A DNA stretch of 64,000 nucleotides, taken from assembly GCF_004123795.1 (NCBI RefSeq), contig NZ_MSSM01000015.1, positions 26,582 through 90,581 on the forward strand, read 5' to 3'. Every line of letters starts with the position of its first letter. The stretch's first letter is position 1. Of this stretch, positions 44,692 through 54,502 are shown piece after piece. Source of the stretch: Lacticaseibacillus chiayiensis. Lineage in GTDB: Bacteria > Bacillota > Bacilli > Lactobacillales > Lactobacillaceae. The translations under genes and the position numbers were made by a program. The notes below the pieces were generated by a model. That model did not search any database. It was not told the origin of the DNA and saw nothing but the letters and a program-made list of their open reading frames with translations.

Positions 44692-46245
44692 ATGGCACTA
44701 TCACTTAGAGCTTGTATTTTATTGTTAAAGGAACACCATTTACTCAAAAGCGCGGCCATCCAAACCACCGAAGATGTCGACATGACCGGTATTGCTTATG
44801 ACTCACGAAAAGTGTCCGGACCGACGCTTTTTTTCTGCAAGGGTGATAAGTTTCGGCCGATTTATTTGTCGATGGCCAAAGACAACGGCGCCAAAACCTA
44901 TGTTGCAGAAAAGCCTTATGTTGAAGGCAATGGTTTAAATGCTTTAATTGTCAGAAATATTACCAAAGCCATGGCGATTCTCAGTGCTGCCTTTTTCGAC
45001 TATCCGCAAGATGACTTGTTTGTTATTGCGTTTACAGGTACCAAAGGCAAAACCACGGCATCTTATTTCACCGAAGCAATTTTGAATGAAGCACGGCCAC
45101 GGCATATCGCCTTATTCTCGACGATTGACACAGTCGTCGGCCCTGAACCGGACCAGCGATTCAAGTCCAGCCTGACCACGCCGGAAAGCCTGGATCTTTT
45201 CCGCGACATGCGCGAAGCCGTTGAAAATGGGATGACGCATTTGGTGATGGAAGTTTCCAGTCAGGCTTACTTGCGAAACCGAGTATTTGGACTGACTTAT
45301 GATGTCGGCTTTTTCCTGAACATTACGCCTGATCACATTGGCCCGAATGAACATCCGACATTTGCCAACTATCTGCACAATAAACTGCAATTGCTGGTGA
45401 ACGCCCGCAAAGTCGTGATCAACGCCGAAACCGAACATTTTGATCAGGTTTATGCCGCAGCGACAACGACGACTTATCCGGAAAGTATTTATTTATTTGC
45501 TAGCGCCGGCTTCAAGCCTAAGCGCGACGACATTGACATTGATTTTCGCTTTGACAGTCAGGAAGCCGATGTCGCGGAAAGCCGCTTTACATTAGTGCCG
45601 GTGACGGAAAAAGCGGCGGCGCTCAATATCGGCGGCCATTATTCGCTAGCGTTGATCGGTGATTTTAATGAAAGTAATGCGACCGCGGCAATCATCGGTG
45701 CCGGATTGGCAGGCGTTGATGCATCAGCAGCAGTCCCAGGAATCGCCAAGGTTAAAATTCCCGGGCGCATGGAGCATGTTCAGATTGCCGATCATGGCAC
45801 GGTGTACGTTGATTATGCCCATAATTATGCTAGTATGAAGGCGCTTTTGTCGTTTTTGAAACGTTCCTACAAGGATCCACGGATGTTGGTTGTGGTCGGG
45901 TCACCTGGAGATAAGGGAGTTTCCCGGCGGCCGGGTTTTGCCAAAGTGCTCACCGAACTGGCCACAGAAGCTTATCTGACAACCGACGATCCCGGTTACG
46001 AAGATCCTGCTAATATTGTCAATGAAATCGACGGCAAAATTGATCATACCAAGGTGAAGGTTCACAAAGTGCTTGACCGCAAAGAAGCCATCACCGAAGC
46101 CATTAAAGCCAGTGGGCCAAAAGATATCGTGGTTGTTGCCGGCAAGGGTGCCGACCCTTATCAGAAGATTCGGGGCGTCAATACGCCATGGCCGACTGAT
46201 ATGGCGGTTGTCAAAGAAGTCGCCGAGTCGTTACAGGAAGGCTGA
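44692..46245 (+). CDS. murE: UDP-N-acetylmuramoyl-tripeptide synthetase (L-lysine-type MurE)
   Basis: A 517-aa Mur ligase that adds the third amino acid to the peptidoglycan stem. The ATP loop is FTGTKGKTTASYF; MEVSSQAYLRNR, VDYAHNYASMKALL and the substrate-recognition region TTDDPGYEDP follow. The last motif differs from the DNPR of meso-diaminopimelate enzymes and fits L-lysine addition. ATG 44692 follows AAAAAGGAGC. It overlaps nothing but is followed after six bases by racD. Confidence 0.93.
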   Translation: MALSLRACILLLKEHHLLKSAAIQTTEDVDMTGIAYDSRKVSGPTLFFCKGDKFRPIYLSMAKDNGAKTYVAEKPYVEGNGLNALIVRNITKAMAILSAAFFDYPQDDLFVIAFTGTKGKTTASYFTEAILNEARPRHIALFSTIDTVVGPEPDQRFKSSLTTPESLDLFRDMREAVENGMTHLVMEVSSQAYLRNRVFGLTYDVGFFLNITPDHIGPNEHPTFANYLHNKLQLLVNARKVVINAETEHFDQVYAAATTTTYPESIYLFASAGFKPKRDDIDIDFRFDSQEADVAESRFTLVPVTEKAAALNIGGHYSLALIGDFNESNATAAIIGAGLAGVDASAAVPGIAKVKIPGRMEHVQIADHGTVYVDYAHNYASMKALLSFLKRSYKDPRMLVVVGSPGDKGVSRRPGFAKVLTELATEAYLTTDDPGYEDPANIVNEIDGKIDHTKVKVHKVLDRKEAITEAIKASGPKDIVVVAGKGADPYQKIRGVNTPWPTDMAVVKEVAESLQEG

Positions 46246-46251
46246 TAATTC

Positions 46252-47004
46252 ATGCGTCAATTTTTTACGGTTATTGGTGGAATGGGGACCCCTGCAACCG
46301 AGAGCTACGTGCGGCTGCTCAATCAACGCACGCATGCCCACAGCGATCAGGAATACCTCAACTACATTCTGGTCAATGATGCCACCGTACCGGATCGCAC
46401 CGACTACATTTTGGATCACAGCAAGCCCAGTTTCTATCCGGACTTGCTTGAGGATATTCAGGCACAGAGCCTACTGAATCCAGAATTTATTGTGATCGTC
46501 TGCAACACTGCCCACTATTTTTACGATCAGCTGGCTGACGCAACCCCGATCCCGCTTTTACACATGCCACGTCTGGCGATTCGCGACATGTGCGAGCGGT
46601 TTCCGAATGAAAAGCGCATCGGACTGATTGCCACGCAAGGTACCATTAAAGATGGTATTTATAGCCAGGAAATTGAAAATACGGGACGCGAGGTTGTCTT
46701 GGGTGATCAAGCACTTCAAGACATGGTCACGGAACTCATCTACAAGTACGTTAAGGAAAGAGGCGAAGTCAATGCCGAATTGTATCATCGCATTTTAAAA
46801 CGGATGCACGATGATTTTCATGTCAACGTCATCGTGCTTGGCTGCACCGAGCTGTCATTCGCACAGGAAAAAGCTGGCGACCACCCGTATCACGTGATTG
46901 ATGCCCAGAGTATTATCGTGGACAAGACGCTAGCATTAGGCAAAGCTTTTCGTAAGAGTGAAGCAGAAGGCAAAGCATTGCTGAACCGGATGATGATCCG
47001 TTAA
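46252..47004 (+). CDS. racD: aspartate racemase
   Basis: A 250-aa PLP-independent racemase of the Asp/Glu/hydantoin family. The two catalytic cysteines are in IVIVCNTAHYF and VIVLGCTELSF, and the N-terminal IGGMGTPATESYVR is family-typical. In lactobacilli with an L-Lys/D-Asp cross-bridge it supplies D-aspartate; co-transcription with lysine-type murE supports this. Confidence 0.92.
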   Translation: MRQFFTVIGGMGTPATESYVRLLNQRTHAHSDQEYLNYILVNDATVPDRTDYILDHSKPSFYPDLLEDIQAQSLLNPEFIVIVCNTAHYFYDQLADATPIPLLHMPRLAIRDMCERFPNEKRIGLIATQGTIKDGIYSQEIENTGREVVLGDQALQDMVTELIYKYVKERGEVNAELYHRILKRMHDDFHVNVIVLGCTELSFAQEKAGDHPYHVIDAQSIIVDKTLALGKAFRKSEAEGKALLNRMMIR

Positions 47005-47018
47005 TCAGTGAGTTTGAA

Positions 47019-47072
47019 GAAGCACATCAGGAATACCGAGCGAGGTTCGGTTGGTTTCGGGTGTGCTTTTTT
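47019..47072 (+). terminator. terminator of murE-racD
   Basis: GAAGCACATC pairs with GGTGTGCTTTTTT around an inner CCGA/TTCGG helix. Confidence 0.75.
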
Positions 47073-47159
47073 CGTTGGTTTTCCGCGATAGACAGCTGTG
47101 CAAAGTGCTACTTACTTGTGGTAAGCTTAATAAGTACCCAACAAAGGAGATGGAAAGAT

Positions 47160-48020
47160 TTGGCACATTTAACCAAATTGACGGACACATATACCTTAAA
47201 CAACGGGGTTAAAATTCCGATTGTTGGCTTCGGCACTTGGCAGACACCTGATGGAGAAGTCGCCAAGCACAGTGTGGAAACAGCTTTGGCGACAGGCTAT
47301 CGGCATATTGATACAGCTGCGGCTTATGGCAATGAAGACAGCGTTGGCGCTGGTATCAAGGCGTCCGGCGTTCCGCGCGATCAGATCTTTTTGACCACCA
47401 AACTTTGGAACGCCAACCATGGCTATGACGCGACCAAAGCAGCCATTGATCAGTCGCTCCAAAAGCTTGGTGTTGACTATGTCGATCTCTATTTGATTCA
47501 CTGGCCGAACCCGGTTAAGTTTCGGAACAATTGGGAAGAGGCTAATGCCGGTTCGTGGAAAGCGATGGAAGAAGCTTATCAGGCAGGTAAGTTGCGTGCG
47601 ATCGGCGTTTCGAACTTCCGCGCTAAGCATATCGATGCGTTGCTGAAAACGGCTAATGTCAAGCCGATGGTCAACCAGATTTTCTTGAATCCAAGTGATT
47701 TGCAGCCGGAAGTTGTGGCCTATAATCAGGCGCATGATATTTTGAGCGAGGCCTATAGTCCGCTGGGCACGGGCAAGATCTTCAAGGTTGAGGCACTCAC
47801 AAAGATTGCGGCGCGCTATCACAAGAGTGTTGCTCAAGTGGTACTGCGCTGGTCACTGCAACATGGTTTCCTGCCACTGCCAAAATCGGTGCACGACAAC
47901 CGGATTAAGGAAAATGCCCAGTTGTTTGACTTTGAGCTGAGCCATCATGACATGACGCTGATTGATGCGCTGCATGGTGAGGCGGGCTTGGCAACGGATC
48001 CGGATACGACGAATTTCTAA
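47160..48020 (+). CDS. aldo/keto reductase
   Basis: A 286-aa NADPH-dependent reductase of the AKR superfamily, close to 2,5-diketo-D-gluconate reductases. The catalytic Asp and Tyr are in GYRHIDTAAAYGNED, the Lys in FLTTKLWNANH and the His in LYLIHWPNP; the cofactor region is LPLPKSVHDNRIKENAQLF. TTG 47160 is the likely start because AAAGGAGATGG lies upstream; the frame is open further 5' without a ribosome site. Confidence 0.9.
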   Translation: MAHLTKLTDTYTLNNGVKIPIVGFGTWQTPDGEVAKHSVETALATGYRHIDTAAAYGNEDSVGAGIKASGVPRDQIFLTTKLWNANHGYDATKAAIDQSLQKLGVDYVDLYLIHWPNPVKFRNNWEEANAGSWKAMEEAYQAGKLRAIGVSNFRAKHIDALLKTANVKPMVNQIFLNPSDLQPEVVAYNQAHDILSEAYSPLGTGKIFKVEALTKIAARYHKSVAQVVLRWSLQHGFLPLPKSVHDNRIKENAQLFDFELSHHDMTLIDALHGEAGLATDPDTTNF

Positions 48021-48343
48021 GCGCAAATTGTTAAGCATCTTGGTATGATGAGCAAACTTTAGGCGACTGGTTCCGTGTCGTGCTAAACTCCGCAATCTCC
48101 GGCCAGCTGTCTCGGCGACCGCGTAGCTAGAGTGGTGGGCACGATTGAGGCTCATCTAGCCTACGATTTTGAAACTTTTGACGAATGTTCATGGTGAAAC
48201 AAATGACGGCACAATTTCGAACGTCTCTGTGAGGATCGTTCGTCTGTGTACTAATTCAAACCTCCAGTTTTGCTCAGTCACATGATAGAGCACAAAACCC
48301 CCGCGGCGATTTGTTGCGGGGGTTTTGTCTGTTGTGACGAAAT
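48021..48343. other. intergenic region with unexplained GC-rich stretch and terminator
   Basis: About 48061-48160 is GC-rich, read in minus direction as an open stretch (RAHHSSYAVAETAGRRLRSLARHGTSR) without a ribosome site, and may be a second repeat family. An inverted repeat CGAACG/CGTTCG lies at 48218-48242 and a strong terminator at 48292-48328. Confidence 0.5.
48292..48328. terminator. bidirectional terminator between AKR and iolR genes
   Basis: ACAAAACCCCCGC pairs with GCGGGGGTTTTGT. Confidence 0.9.
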
Positions 48344-49147
48344 TTATGAAGGTAGGGATGCATGTTGTGTTTTGGCGTTGATCAGTTGGACATTATTTTC
48401 GGTTAGGAAGTCGCGGTATTTGGCTTCGACACTGCCGTAGGTGACGATGGCATCGATGTCTTGCAAGGTGCCGTACGTGAGGAGGGAGACGCGGTCGAAT
48501 TTGGATTGGTCGATGAGAAGAATTTTGCGATGAGCCTTTTTGAAGATTTCGGCTTTGATCAGGTACTCGTTGTATTCTGAATTGGATAAGCCGCGAGTCA
48601 ATGAAATGCCGGTTGCGGCCATGAATGCTTTGCCGATATTGAAGCGGCTGAAGATGTTCATATCGTCAATGCCGGTGAATGATTGTGTCCGCCGATCGAA
48701 ATTCATGCCGATGATCACGAGCTTGATGTTCGCAAGCGGCGCGGCTTGATTGATAATCTGCAGATTGTTGGTGACTAAGGTGAACGGAAAATCGGTGGGC
48801 AAAAACGCTCCCATTTCTGCAGTGGTGGTTCCGGAATCAATAAAAATCAAATCTTCAGGTTCAATTAATTGAGCGGCAGCACGGCCGATTTGACGTTTCT
48901 CGGCAGGTGCCGATAATTTACGTTCGCTATAAACCGTGAGTGCATTGCTTTTTGCGCCACTTGTATTGCTGTTATCGGTCACCCCGCCGTACACTTTTTT
49001 AACCGTACCGGCCGCAATGAGGCTTGCCAGATCGCGACGAAGCGTGCTGGGCGCAATGGCAAACTTATCTTCGAGTTCTTTCATAGATGCTGTCTTGACG
49101 TCGCTAATATAGGCTTGCATGGCATCAATTCGTTCTTTTCTAAGCAT
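48344..49147 (-). CDS. iolR: inositol operon repressor IolR (DeoR family)
   Basis: A 267-aa DeoR-type regulator divergent from the iol operon. It has the N-terminal HTH KERIDAMQAYISDVKTASMKELEDKFAIAPSTLRRDLASL and the DeoR sugar-phosphate sensor domain (LIEPEDLIFIDSGTTTAEMGAFL, with LVTNNLQIINQ). It is expected to sense an inositol intermediate. ATG 49147 follows GAAGGTGAACGCC; the frame is open to 49201. Operator candidates are listed separately. Confidence 0.9.
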   Translation of the reverse strand: MLRKERIDAMQAYISDVKTASMKELEDKFAIAPSTLRRDLASLIAAGTVKKVYGGVTDNSNTSGAKSNALTVYSERKLSAPAEKRQIGRAAAQLIEPEDLIFIDSGTTTAEMGAFLPTDFPFTLVTNNLQIINQAAPLANIKLVIIGMNFDRRTQSFTGIDDMNIFSRFNIGKAFMAATGISLTRGLSNSEYNEYLIKAEIFKKAHRKILLIDQSKFDRVSLLTYGTLQDIDAIVTYGSVEAKYRDFLTENNVQLINAKTQHASLPS

Positions 49148-49206
49148 GGCGTTCACCTTCTTCATTTCTAGGACAATTTGATTATAGCACGTAATGAGCA
49201 TCTTTT

Positions 49207-49218
49207 GAACAATTTTTG
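49207..49218. promoter_or_regulatory. candidate IolR operator near iolR start
   Basis: TGAACAATTTTT, resembling TGAACAAATGTT at 49470-49481 upstream of iolT. Confidence 0.3.
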
Positions 49219-49469
49219 ACCAACTTGTAATTTATCATTTGCCGATATTTTCGGGAAAACAATCGTCCGCTGCTAAGTATTGGGATTACACAAAGGTTTT
49301 CGAGAAAAATCAGCAACATTTAGCCATGCTATTTACGGGTGGTGTGGCCAAGATCTACCAAATATAACATCGGCTTTTTTTGAAGATCATTCCTGTTTGC
49401 TTTAATCATACCATCAAGACGCTTAGAGATTCATCAATTTTACCGGGTTTGTTGATGCTGAGCACTTTA

Positions 49470-49481
49470 TGAACAAATGTT
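49470..49481. promoter_or_regulatory. candidate IolR operator upstream of iolT
   Basis: TGAACAAATGTT ends 13 bases before the -35 hexamer of iolT and contains a dyad (GAACA/TGTT). It also resembles a LexA box, so the assignment is tentative. Confidence 0.3.
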
Positions 49482-49494
49482 GGGTACTTTTTAG

Positions 49495-49523
49495 TTGACT
49501 TTGAACGGGTGTGCCTATATGAT
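49495..49523 (+). promoter_or_regulatory. iolT promoter
   Basis: TTGACT at 49495-49500, 17-base spacer, TATGAT at 49518-49523; leader of about 70 bases to iolT. Confidence 0.75.
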
Positions 49524-49538
49524 GACAATGTGATCATA

Positions 49539-49553
49539 AAGTAAGCGTTTAAC
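49539..49553 (+). promoter_or_regulatory. cre-like site downstream of iolT promoter
   Basis: AAGTAAGCGTTTAAC keeps the AAGCGTTT core of a catabolite-responsive element, about 15 bases after the -10, a roadblock position for CcpA. Confidence 0.45.
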
Positions 49554-49597
49554 TACATGTACTAACCAATTTTAGAAAGGTTTGGAGGGCTTGGAAA

Positions 49598-51085
49598 ATG
49601 CGCAAAGCAGGAATTGTTAGCGAAAAAGGCGATGCTGCGCTTGCTCAGCAGACGACCGAGGGGATCAAGTCAGAGAAATTGCCTGAATCCGCGCGAAAAC
49701 GCTTAAGGGTTATCTCCGTTATCGCAACGTTTGGCGGTTTGCTGTTTGGGTATGATACCGGTGTTATCAACGGCGCACTGCCGTTTATGACAAGGGCAGG
49801 GGAATTAAATATGTCGCCGTCTATGGAGGGCTTGGTGGCAAGTTCGTTGACGTTGGGGGCAGCTTTCGGGGCAGTTTTAACCGGACGGATTTCTGACCGT
49901 AAAGGCCGCCACAAAGTTATCACCGCACTTGCCATGCTTTTCGTGGTATCAACGATTGCATCGGCACTGTCACCAACTGCGCCGATCCTAGCAACAGTTC
50001 GGTTCATTTTGGGGTTGGCAGTTGGGGGAGCTTCTGTCATTGTCCCGACTTTCCTTGCCGAGGTGGCACCATCGAATCTTCGGGGCCGGATTGTAACCCA
50101 AAACGAATTCATGATTGTTTCCGGTCAGTTATTGGCTTTTGTGTTTAATGCTATTTTAGGGACAACTTTGGGGCACATTCCCGGCATCTGGCGCTGGATG
50201 TTAGTTCTGGCTACTGTTCCGGCCATCATTTTGTGGATCGGAATGAATTTTGTCCCGGAATCGCCGCGGTGGTTGGCTGCTAACGGCAAGTTGGATCAGG
50301 CGCTGAGCGTTTTGCGGGAGATCAGAACAGAAGATCAGGCCAGGGATGAAATGGAAAAGATCCAGATCTCCTTGAAGTCGGCACAGGAAGTCAAGAGCGC
50401 GTCGCTTGCCGACTTGAAAATTGGCTGGATCAGACGGCTCGTGTTAATCGGCATCGGCTTAGGCATCATGCAGCAGATTGTCGGCATCAACGTCATGATG
50501 TATTACGGCACCACAATTTTACAGACGACTGGGTTTGGCCAGAACGCGGCACTGATTGCCAATATTTTAAACGGGGTAACATCTGTGGTCGCAACCATCG
50601 TGACCATGCATTTAATGAGCAAGTACAAGCGACGTCAAATGTTATTAACCGGTATTTCCGGCACGTTGTTCTCACTTGTCGGTATTACCCTGACCAGCCA
50701 TTTTCTGGCCGGCAGCCCGATGTTACCTTATTTCACGATCATGCTGACAATTATCTATCTAGCCTTCTTCCAAGGGGCATTAGGACCGCTCACATGGTTG
50801 CTCCTGTCTGAAATTTACCCGGCACGGATTCGCGGGCTGGGGATGGGTTTTGCCACCTTCTTCTTATGGATCGGCAACTTCTTTGTCGGTTATTTCTTCC
50901 CAGTCATGCTGGCAGGCATTGGGATGTCGAATACATTCCTAGTCTTCGTTGGCGCCAATATTATTTCACTGATTTTTGCTTGGCGGTTCGCACCGGAAAC
51001 AGCCGGCCGGTCGCTGGAAGAAATCGAATTGGACAACAAGTTCGACGACAAGTTCCCGGAGAAAAGCAAAATCAACAAAAATTAA
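49598..51085 (+). CDS. iolT: myo-inositol transporter (MFS sugar porter)
   Basis: A 495-aa, 12-helix sugar:H+ symporter. Sugar-porter signatures: [63 protein letters not shown] and the C-terminal [12 protein letters not shown]. First gene of the inositol operon and divergent from iolR. GGAGGGC lies upstream of ATG. Confidence 0.95.
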   Translation: MRKAGIVSEKGDAALAQQTTEGIKSEKLPESARKRLRVISVIATFGGLLFGYDTGVINGALPFMTRAGELNMSPSMEGLVASSLTLGAAFGAVLTGRISDRKGRHKVITALAMLFVVSTIASALSPTAPILATVRFILGLAVGGASVIVPTFLAEVAPSNLRGRIVTQNEFMIVSGQLLAFVFNAILGTTLGHIPGIWRWMLVLATVPAIILWIGMNFVPESPRWLAANGKLDQALSVLREIRTEDQARDEMEKIQISLKSAQEVKSASLADLKIGWIRRLVLIGIGLGIMQQIVGINVMMYYGTTILQTTGFGQNAALIANILNGVTSVVATIVTMHLMSKYKRRQMLLTGISGTLFSLVGITLTSHFLAGSPMLPYFTIMLTIIYLAFFQGALGPLTWLLLSEIYPARIRGLGMGFATFFLWIGNFFVGYFFPVMLAGIGMSNTFLVFVGANIISLIFAWRFAPETAGRSLEEIELDNKFDDKFPEKSKINKN

Positions 51086-51110
51086 GTTTCATAAGTCAAT
51101 TTGTTTGAAA

Positions 51111-51125
51111 ATGTAAGCGCTTCAT
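51111..51125 (+). promoter_or_regulatory. cre-like site between iolT and iolA
   Basis: ATGTAAGCGCTTCAT contains the palindromic cre core TGTAAGCGCTT, one base short of the usual right arm. It lies 39 bases before the iolA start. Confidence 0.5.
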
Positions 51126-51163
51126 ATCATTCTTGAAAAGAACCATGAAAGGAGTCAGTTTCC

Positions 51164-52639
51164 ATGACAACGCAACAAGCAGTCAAGACACTTAAGAATT
51201 TTATCAATGGTAAGTGGGTCGATGCCAAAACCGATACCTACGAAGATGTGTACAATCCGGCAACAGGTGAGGTCTTGGCCCATGTCCCTCATTCGAGCAG
51301 CGAGGATGTTGCCGATGCGGTTGCTGCAGCAAGTGCCGCCTTTAAGACATGGCAACGAATGTCGATTCTTAAACGGGCAAAAATCCTGTTCAAATATCAA
51401 CAATTGCTGGTCGAACATCAGGAGGAACTGGGCCGGATCGTCACCCAAGAAAACGGTAAGAGCCTCAGCGAAGCCGTTGCTGAAGTCGGCCGCGGCATCG
51501 AAAATGTGGAATTTGCGGCAGGGGTACCGACGTTAATGATGGGCGATTCCTTAACCACCGTGGCAACTGATGTTGAGGCCACCAATTATCGTTATCTGGT
51601 TGGCGTTGTTGGCGGGATTACGCCGTTCAACTTTCCGATGATGGTTCCGTGTTGGATGTTTCCGATGGCAGTCGCAACCGGTAATACCTTTGTCTTGAAA
51701 CCATCTGAAAAAACGCCACTGACGAGTCAGCGCTTGGTCGAATTGTTCCAGGAAGCCGGCCTGCCTGATGGGGTGCTGAACATCGTCAATGGATCCGTTG
51801 ATGTTGTGAATGGCCTTTTGGATCATCCTGATGTTAAAGCCATCAGTTTTGTCGGTTCCGAACGTGTCGGTGAATATGTGTACAAGCGCGGCAGTGAACA
51901 CTTGAAGCGCGTTCAGGCACTGACCGGCGCCAAGAACCACACGATTGTTTTGGCAGATGCGGATCTTGATGCCGCTGTGAAAGGGATTATCAGCTCGTCA
52001 TTCGGATCCGCTGGCGAACGTTGCATGGCGACTTCGGTCTTGGTGCTACAAGATAGCATCGCGGATGAATTCATGACGAAATTTACACAGGCTGCCAAAG
52101 ACATCAAGATTGGCAATGGCTTAGACAAAGGCGTCTTTCTTGGACCGGTGATTCGTCAGGAAAATCAGGAACGGACCTTGAACTATATCAAGACCGGCGT
52201 TAAAGAAGGGGCCAAACTCGTGTTGGATGGTTCGGAGGAAGCCAAAAAACGTGACGGTTACTTTGTTGGGCCAACCATTTTTGAAGATGTCAAAACGGAT
52301 ATGACTATCTGGCACGACGAAATGTTTGCACCGGTGCTTTCGGTGATGCGGGCAAAAGACTTGCCAGAGGCCGTTGCGATTGCGAACAGCTCAGAGTTGG
52401 CTAACGGCGCTTGCCTCTTTACGGATTCAGCTGCATCCATTCGTTACTTCAGGGAAAATATCGATGCTGGCATGTTGGGGATTAATCTTGGCGTTCCGGC
52501 ACCAATCGCAGTCTTCCCATTTTCCGGATGGAAGCACTCGTTCTTCGGCACGCTGCACGCAAACGGTAAAGACAGTGTGGATTTCTATACGCACAAGAAA
52601 GTGGTTACGGCACGCTACGATCAAAGTCGGTTCAAGTAG
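51164..52639 (+). CDS. iolA: methylmalonate-semialdehyde/malonate-semialdehyde dehydrogenase (CoA-acylating)
   Basis: A 491-aa aldehyde dehydrogenase that turns malonate semialdehyde, the end of inositol breakdown, into acetyl-CoA and CO2. The catalytic cysteine is in [13 protein letters not shown], the acidic residue region in [15 protein letters not shown] and [20 protein letters not shown], and the family tail [33 protein letters not shown] precedes ATG. A cre-like sequence lies just upstream. Confidence 0.95.
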   Translation: MTTQQAVKTLKNFINGKWVDAKTDTYEDVYNPATGEVLAHVPHSSSEDVADAVAAASAAFKTWQRMSILKRAKILFKYQQLLVEHQEELGRIVTQENGKSLSEAVAEVGRGIENVEFAAGVPTLMMGDSLTTVATDVEATNYRYLVGVVGGITPFNFPMMVPCWMFPMAVATGNTFVLKPSEKTPLTSQRLVELFQEAGLPDGVLNIVNGSVDVVNGLLDHPDVKAISFVGSERVGEYVYKRGSEHLKRVQALTGAKNHTIVLADADLDAAVKGIISSSFGSAGERCMATSVLVLQDSIADEFMTKFTQAAKDIKIGNGLDKGVFLGPVIRQENQERTLNYIKTGVKEGAKLVLDGSEEAKKRDGYFVGPTIFEDVKTDMTIWHDEMFAPVLSVMRAKDLPEAVAIANSSELANGACLFTDSAASIRYFRENIDAGMLGINLGVPAPIAVFPFSGWKHSFFGTLHANGKDSVDFYTHKKVVTARYDQSRFK

Positions 52640-52675
52640 AACTTGATAGATTTGATAAAGAGAGGGGCTTTAACC

Positions 52676-53491
52676 ATGAGCTTATTGTATCGAAAGCAAA
52701 ATCAGGAGATTCTTCCTGGTGTGCATTTGATTCAGGATATCAGTACGGCAAATTCGCCGATGAAATATACGTCTGTTAAGGTGTTGGAACTTGATGCGAA
52801 TAGCTCCTATGCCGAAACTTTGGGTGATTTTGAGGCAGGCATCGTTGTTCTGGCAGGGAAAGTAACTGTAACAGCTGATCAACAGCGGTTTGAAGGCATT
52901 GGCCAGCGTCAATCGGTTTTTGACAAAATACCGACAGATAGCGTTTATGTTGGCACCGGTTTGCCGTTCAGTGTGACGGCACAAACGGCAGCCAAGATTT
53001 TAATTGCCTATTCGCCAACCACAACGTCATTTCCGGTTCGACTGCTCAAAGGTGACATTCATCAAATCGAGCATCGCGGCAAGTATCAAAATAAACGACT
53101 GGTGCAAAATATCTTGCCTGATGACCTACCATTTGCAGATAAATTGTTACTGGTGGAGGTTTATACGGATTCGGGCAACTGGTCAAGTTATCCGCCGCAT
53201 CGCCATGACCATGACAACCTGCCGACGGAATCTTTACTGGAAGAAATCTATTATCACGAAATGCAACCAAAGCAGGGATTTGTTTTTCAGCGTGTCTACA
53301 CAGATGATCACTCGCTCGATGAAACGATGACCGTTCAAAACCAAGACGTCGTGATTGTTCCTAAAGGCTATCATCCCGTCGGCGTTCCGGACGGGTATGA
53401 CAGTTACTACCTCAACATTATGGCAGGACCGACCCGCGTTTGGCATTTCCATAATGCCCCGGAGCATGCGTGGATTATTGATCGAAAGTAG
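52676..53491 (+). CDS. iolB: 5-deoxy-glucuronate isomerase
   Basis: A 271-aa cupin-fold isomerase that converts 5-deoxy-D-glucuronate to 2-deoxy-5-keto-D-gluconate. The metal-binding segment is SYPPHRHDHDNLPTESLLEEIYYHE and the C-terminal VPKGYHPVGVPDGYDSYYLNIMAGPTRVW is the IolB hallmark. ATG 52676 follows GAGAGGGGC. Confidence 0.95.
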   Translation: MSLLYRKQNQEILPGVHLIQDISTANSPMKYTSVKVLELDANSSYAETLGDFEAGIVVLAGKVTVTADQQRFEGIGQRQSVFDKIPTDSVYVGTGLPFSVTAQTAAKILIAYSPTTTSFPVRLLKGDIHQIEHRGKYQNKRLVQNILPDDLPFADKLLLVEVYTDSGNWSSYPPHRHDHDNLPTESLLEEIYYHEMQPKQGFVFQRVYTDDHSLDETMTVQNQDVVIVPKGYHPVGVPDGYDSYYLNIMAGPTRVWHFHNAPEHAWIIDRK

Positions 53492-53525
53492 AAACTGTTG
53501 ATGCGCAAGGGAGGATGCATTTTAG

Positions 53526-54500
53526 ATGTCTAAAAAATTTGATTTGATTGCCATTGGCCGAGCAGCCGTTGATTTAAATGCGGTTGAATACAATCGGCCA
53601 TTAGAAGAAACCAAGACCTTCGCGAAGTTTGTTGGCGGCTCGCCAGCTAATATTGCGATCGGTTCCGCCAAACTAGGTCAAAAAGTCGGCTTTATTGGTA
53701 AGGTGTCAGATGATCAACTGGGACATTATGTGACCCAATACATGTCTGAAGTCGGCATCGACACATCACAAATGGCTAAAGATGAAGACGGCCACAAAAT
53801 CGGCTTAACGTTTACCGAAATCATCAGCCCTGAAGAAAGCGACATTTTAATGTATCGCAATGAAGCGGCTGATTTATATTTATCAACCGATGACGTGTCC
53901 AAAGACTACTTGGCCCAAGCACGAATGCTCGTTATCTCAGGAACCGGATTAGCGCAAAGCCCGTCACGAGAAGCGATTCTAAAAGCACTTTTGTTGGCGA
54001 AAGAGCTTGGCGTCGAAGTCATTTTTGAACTGGATTATCGACCATACACTTGGCAAAACGCCGAGGAAACCAGCCTGTATTACCAACTTGTTGCTCAAAA
54101 AGCCGACGTTATTATCGGTACCCGCGATGAATTCGATGTTTTGGAAAATCAGCAGGGCAATACCGATGAGCAAACAATCGCAACGTTATTCCAATACGAC
54201 GCCAATCTGATCGTCATCAAGAGTGGCGTTCAGGGATCGAATGCTTACACCAAAGCAGGCGACAAGTATCATTTTGGCATTTTCAAAACGAAGGTGCTAA
54301 AGAGCTTTGGCGCAGGTGATTCGTTTGCAGCCGGGTTCCTGTATGCGTATAGCCACCAGCTGGATATTGAAACAGCCTTGAAATATGGGAGTGCTGCGGC
54401 ATCGATCGTCATTAGCCAATTAAGTTCTTCAGAAGCAATGCCGAACTTAGCGCAGCTGACCGAGTTTATTCAAAAGGCGGAGACGCAGGAGGTGCATTAA
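53526..54500 (+). CDS. iolC: 5-dehydro-2-deoxygluconokinase
   Basis: A 324-aa PfkB-family kinase that phosphorylates 2-deoxy-5-keto-gluconate. The N-terminal glycine motif VGGSPANIAIGSAKLGQKVGFIGKVSDD and the C-terminal ATP/anion-hole motif FGAGDSFAAGFLYAY are intact. It is followed two bases later by iolD. AGGGAGG precedes ATG. Confidence 0.95.
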   Translation: MSKKFDLIAIGRAAVDLNAVEYNRPLEETKTFAKFVGGSPANIAIGSAKLGQKVGFIGKVSDDQLGHYVTQYMSEVGIDTSQMAKDEDGHKIGLTFTEIISPEESDILMYRNEAADLYLSTDDVSKDYLAQARMLVISGTGLAQSPSREAILKALLLAKELGVEVIFELDYRPYTWQNAEETSLYYQLVAQKADVIIGTRDEFDVLENQQGNTDEQTIATLFQYDANLIVIKSGVQGSNAYTKAGDKYHFGIFKTKVLKSFGAGDSFAAGFLYAYSHQLDIETALKYGSAAASIVISQLSSSEAMPNLAQLTEFIQKAETQEVH

Positions 54501-54502
54501 GG

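Larger units (their letters stand above)
49148..49597. other. divergent control region between iolR and iolT
   Basis: 450 bp without a gene. It contains candidate IolR sites at both ends, the iolT promoter (49495-49523) and a cre-like site just downstream. The middle part (about 49230-49440) shows no ORF and no clear structure. Confidence 0.6.

Noticed and set aside
49470..49483. LexA box at the iolT promoter (TGAACAAATGTTGG).
   Set aside because: The core matches, but inositol genes are not SOS genes and the site lies upstream of the -35; an IolR site is more likely.
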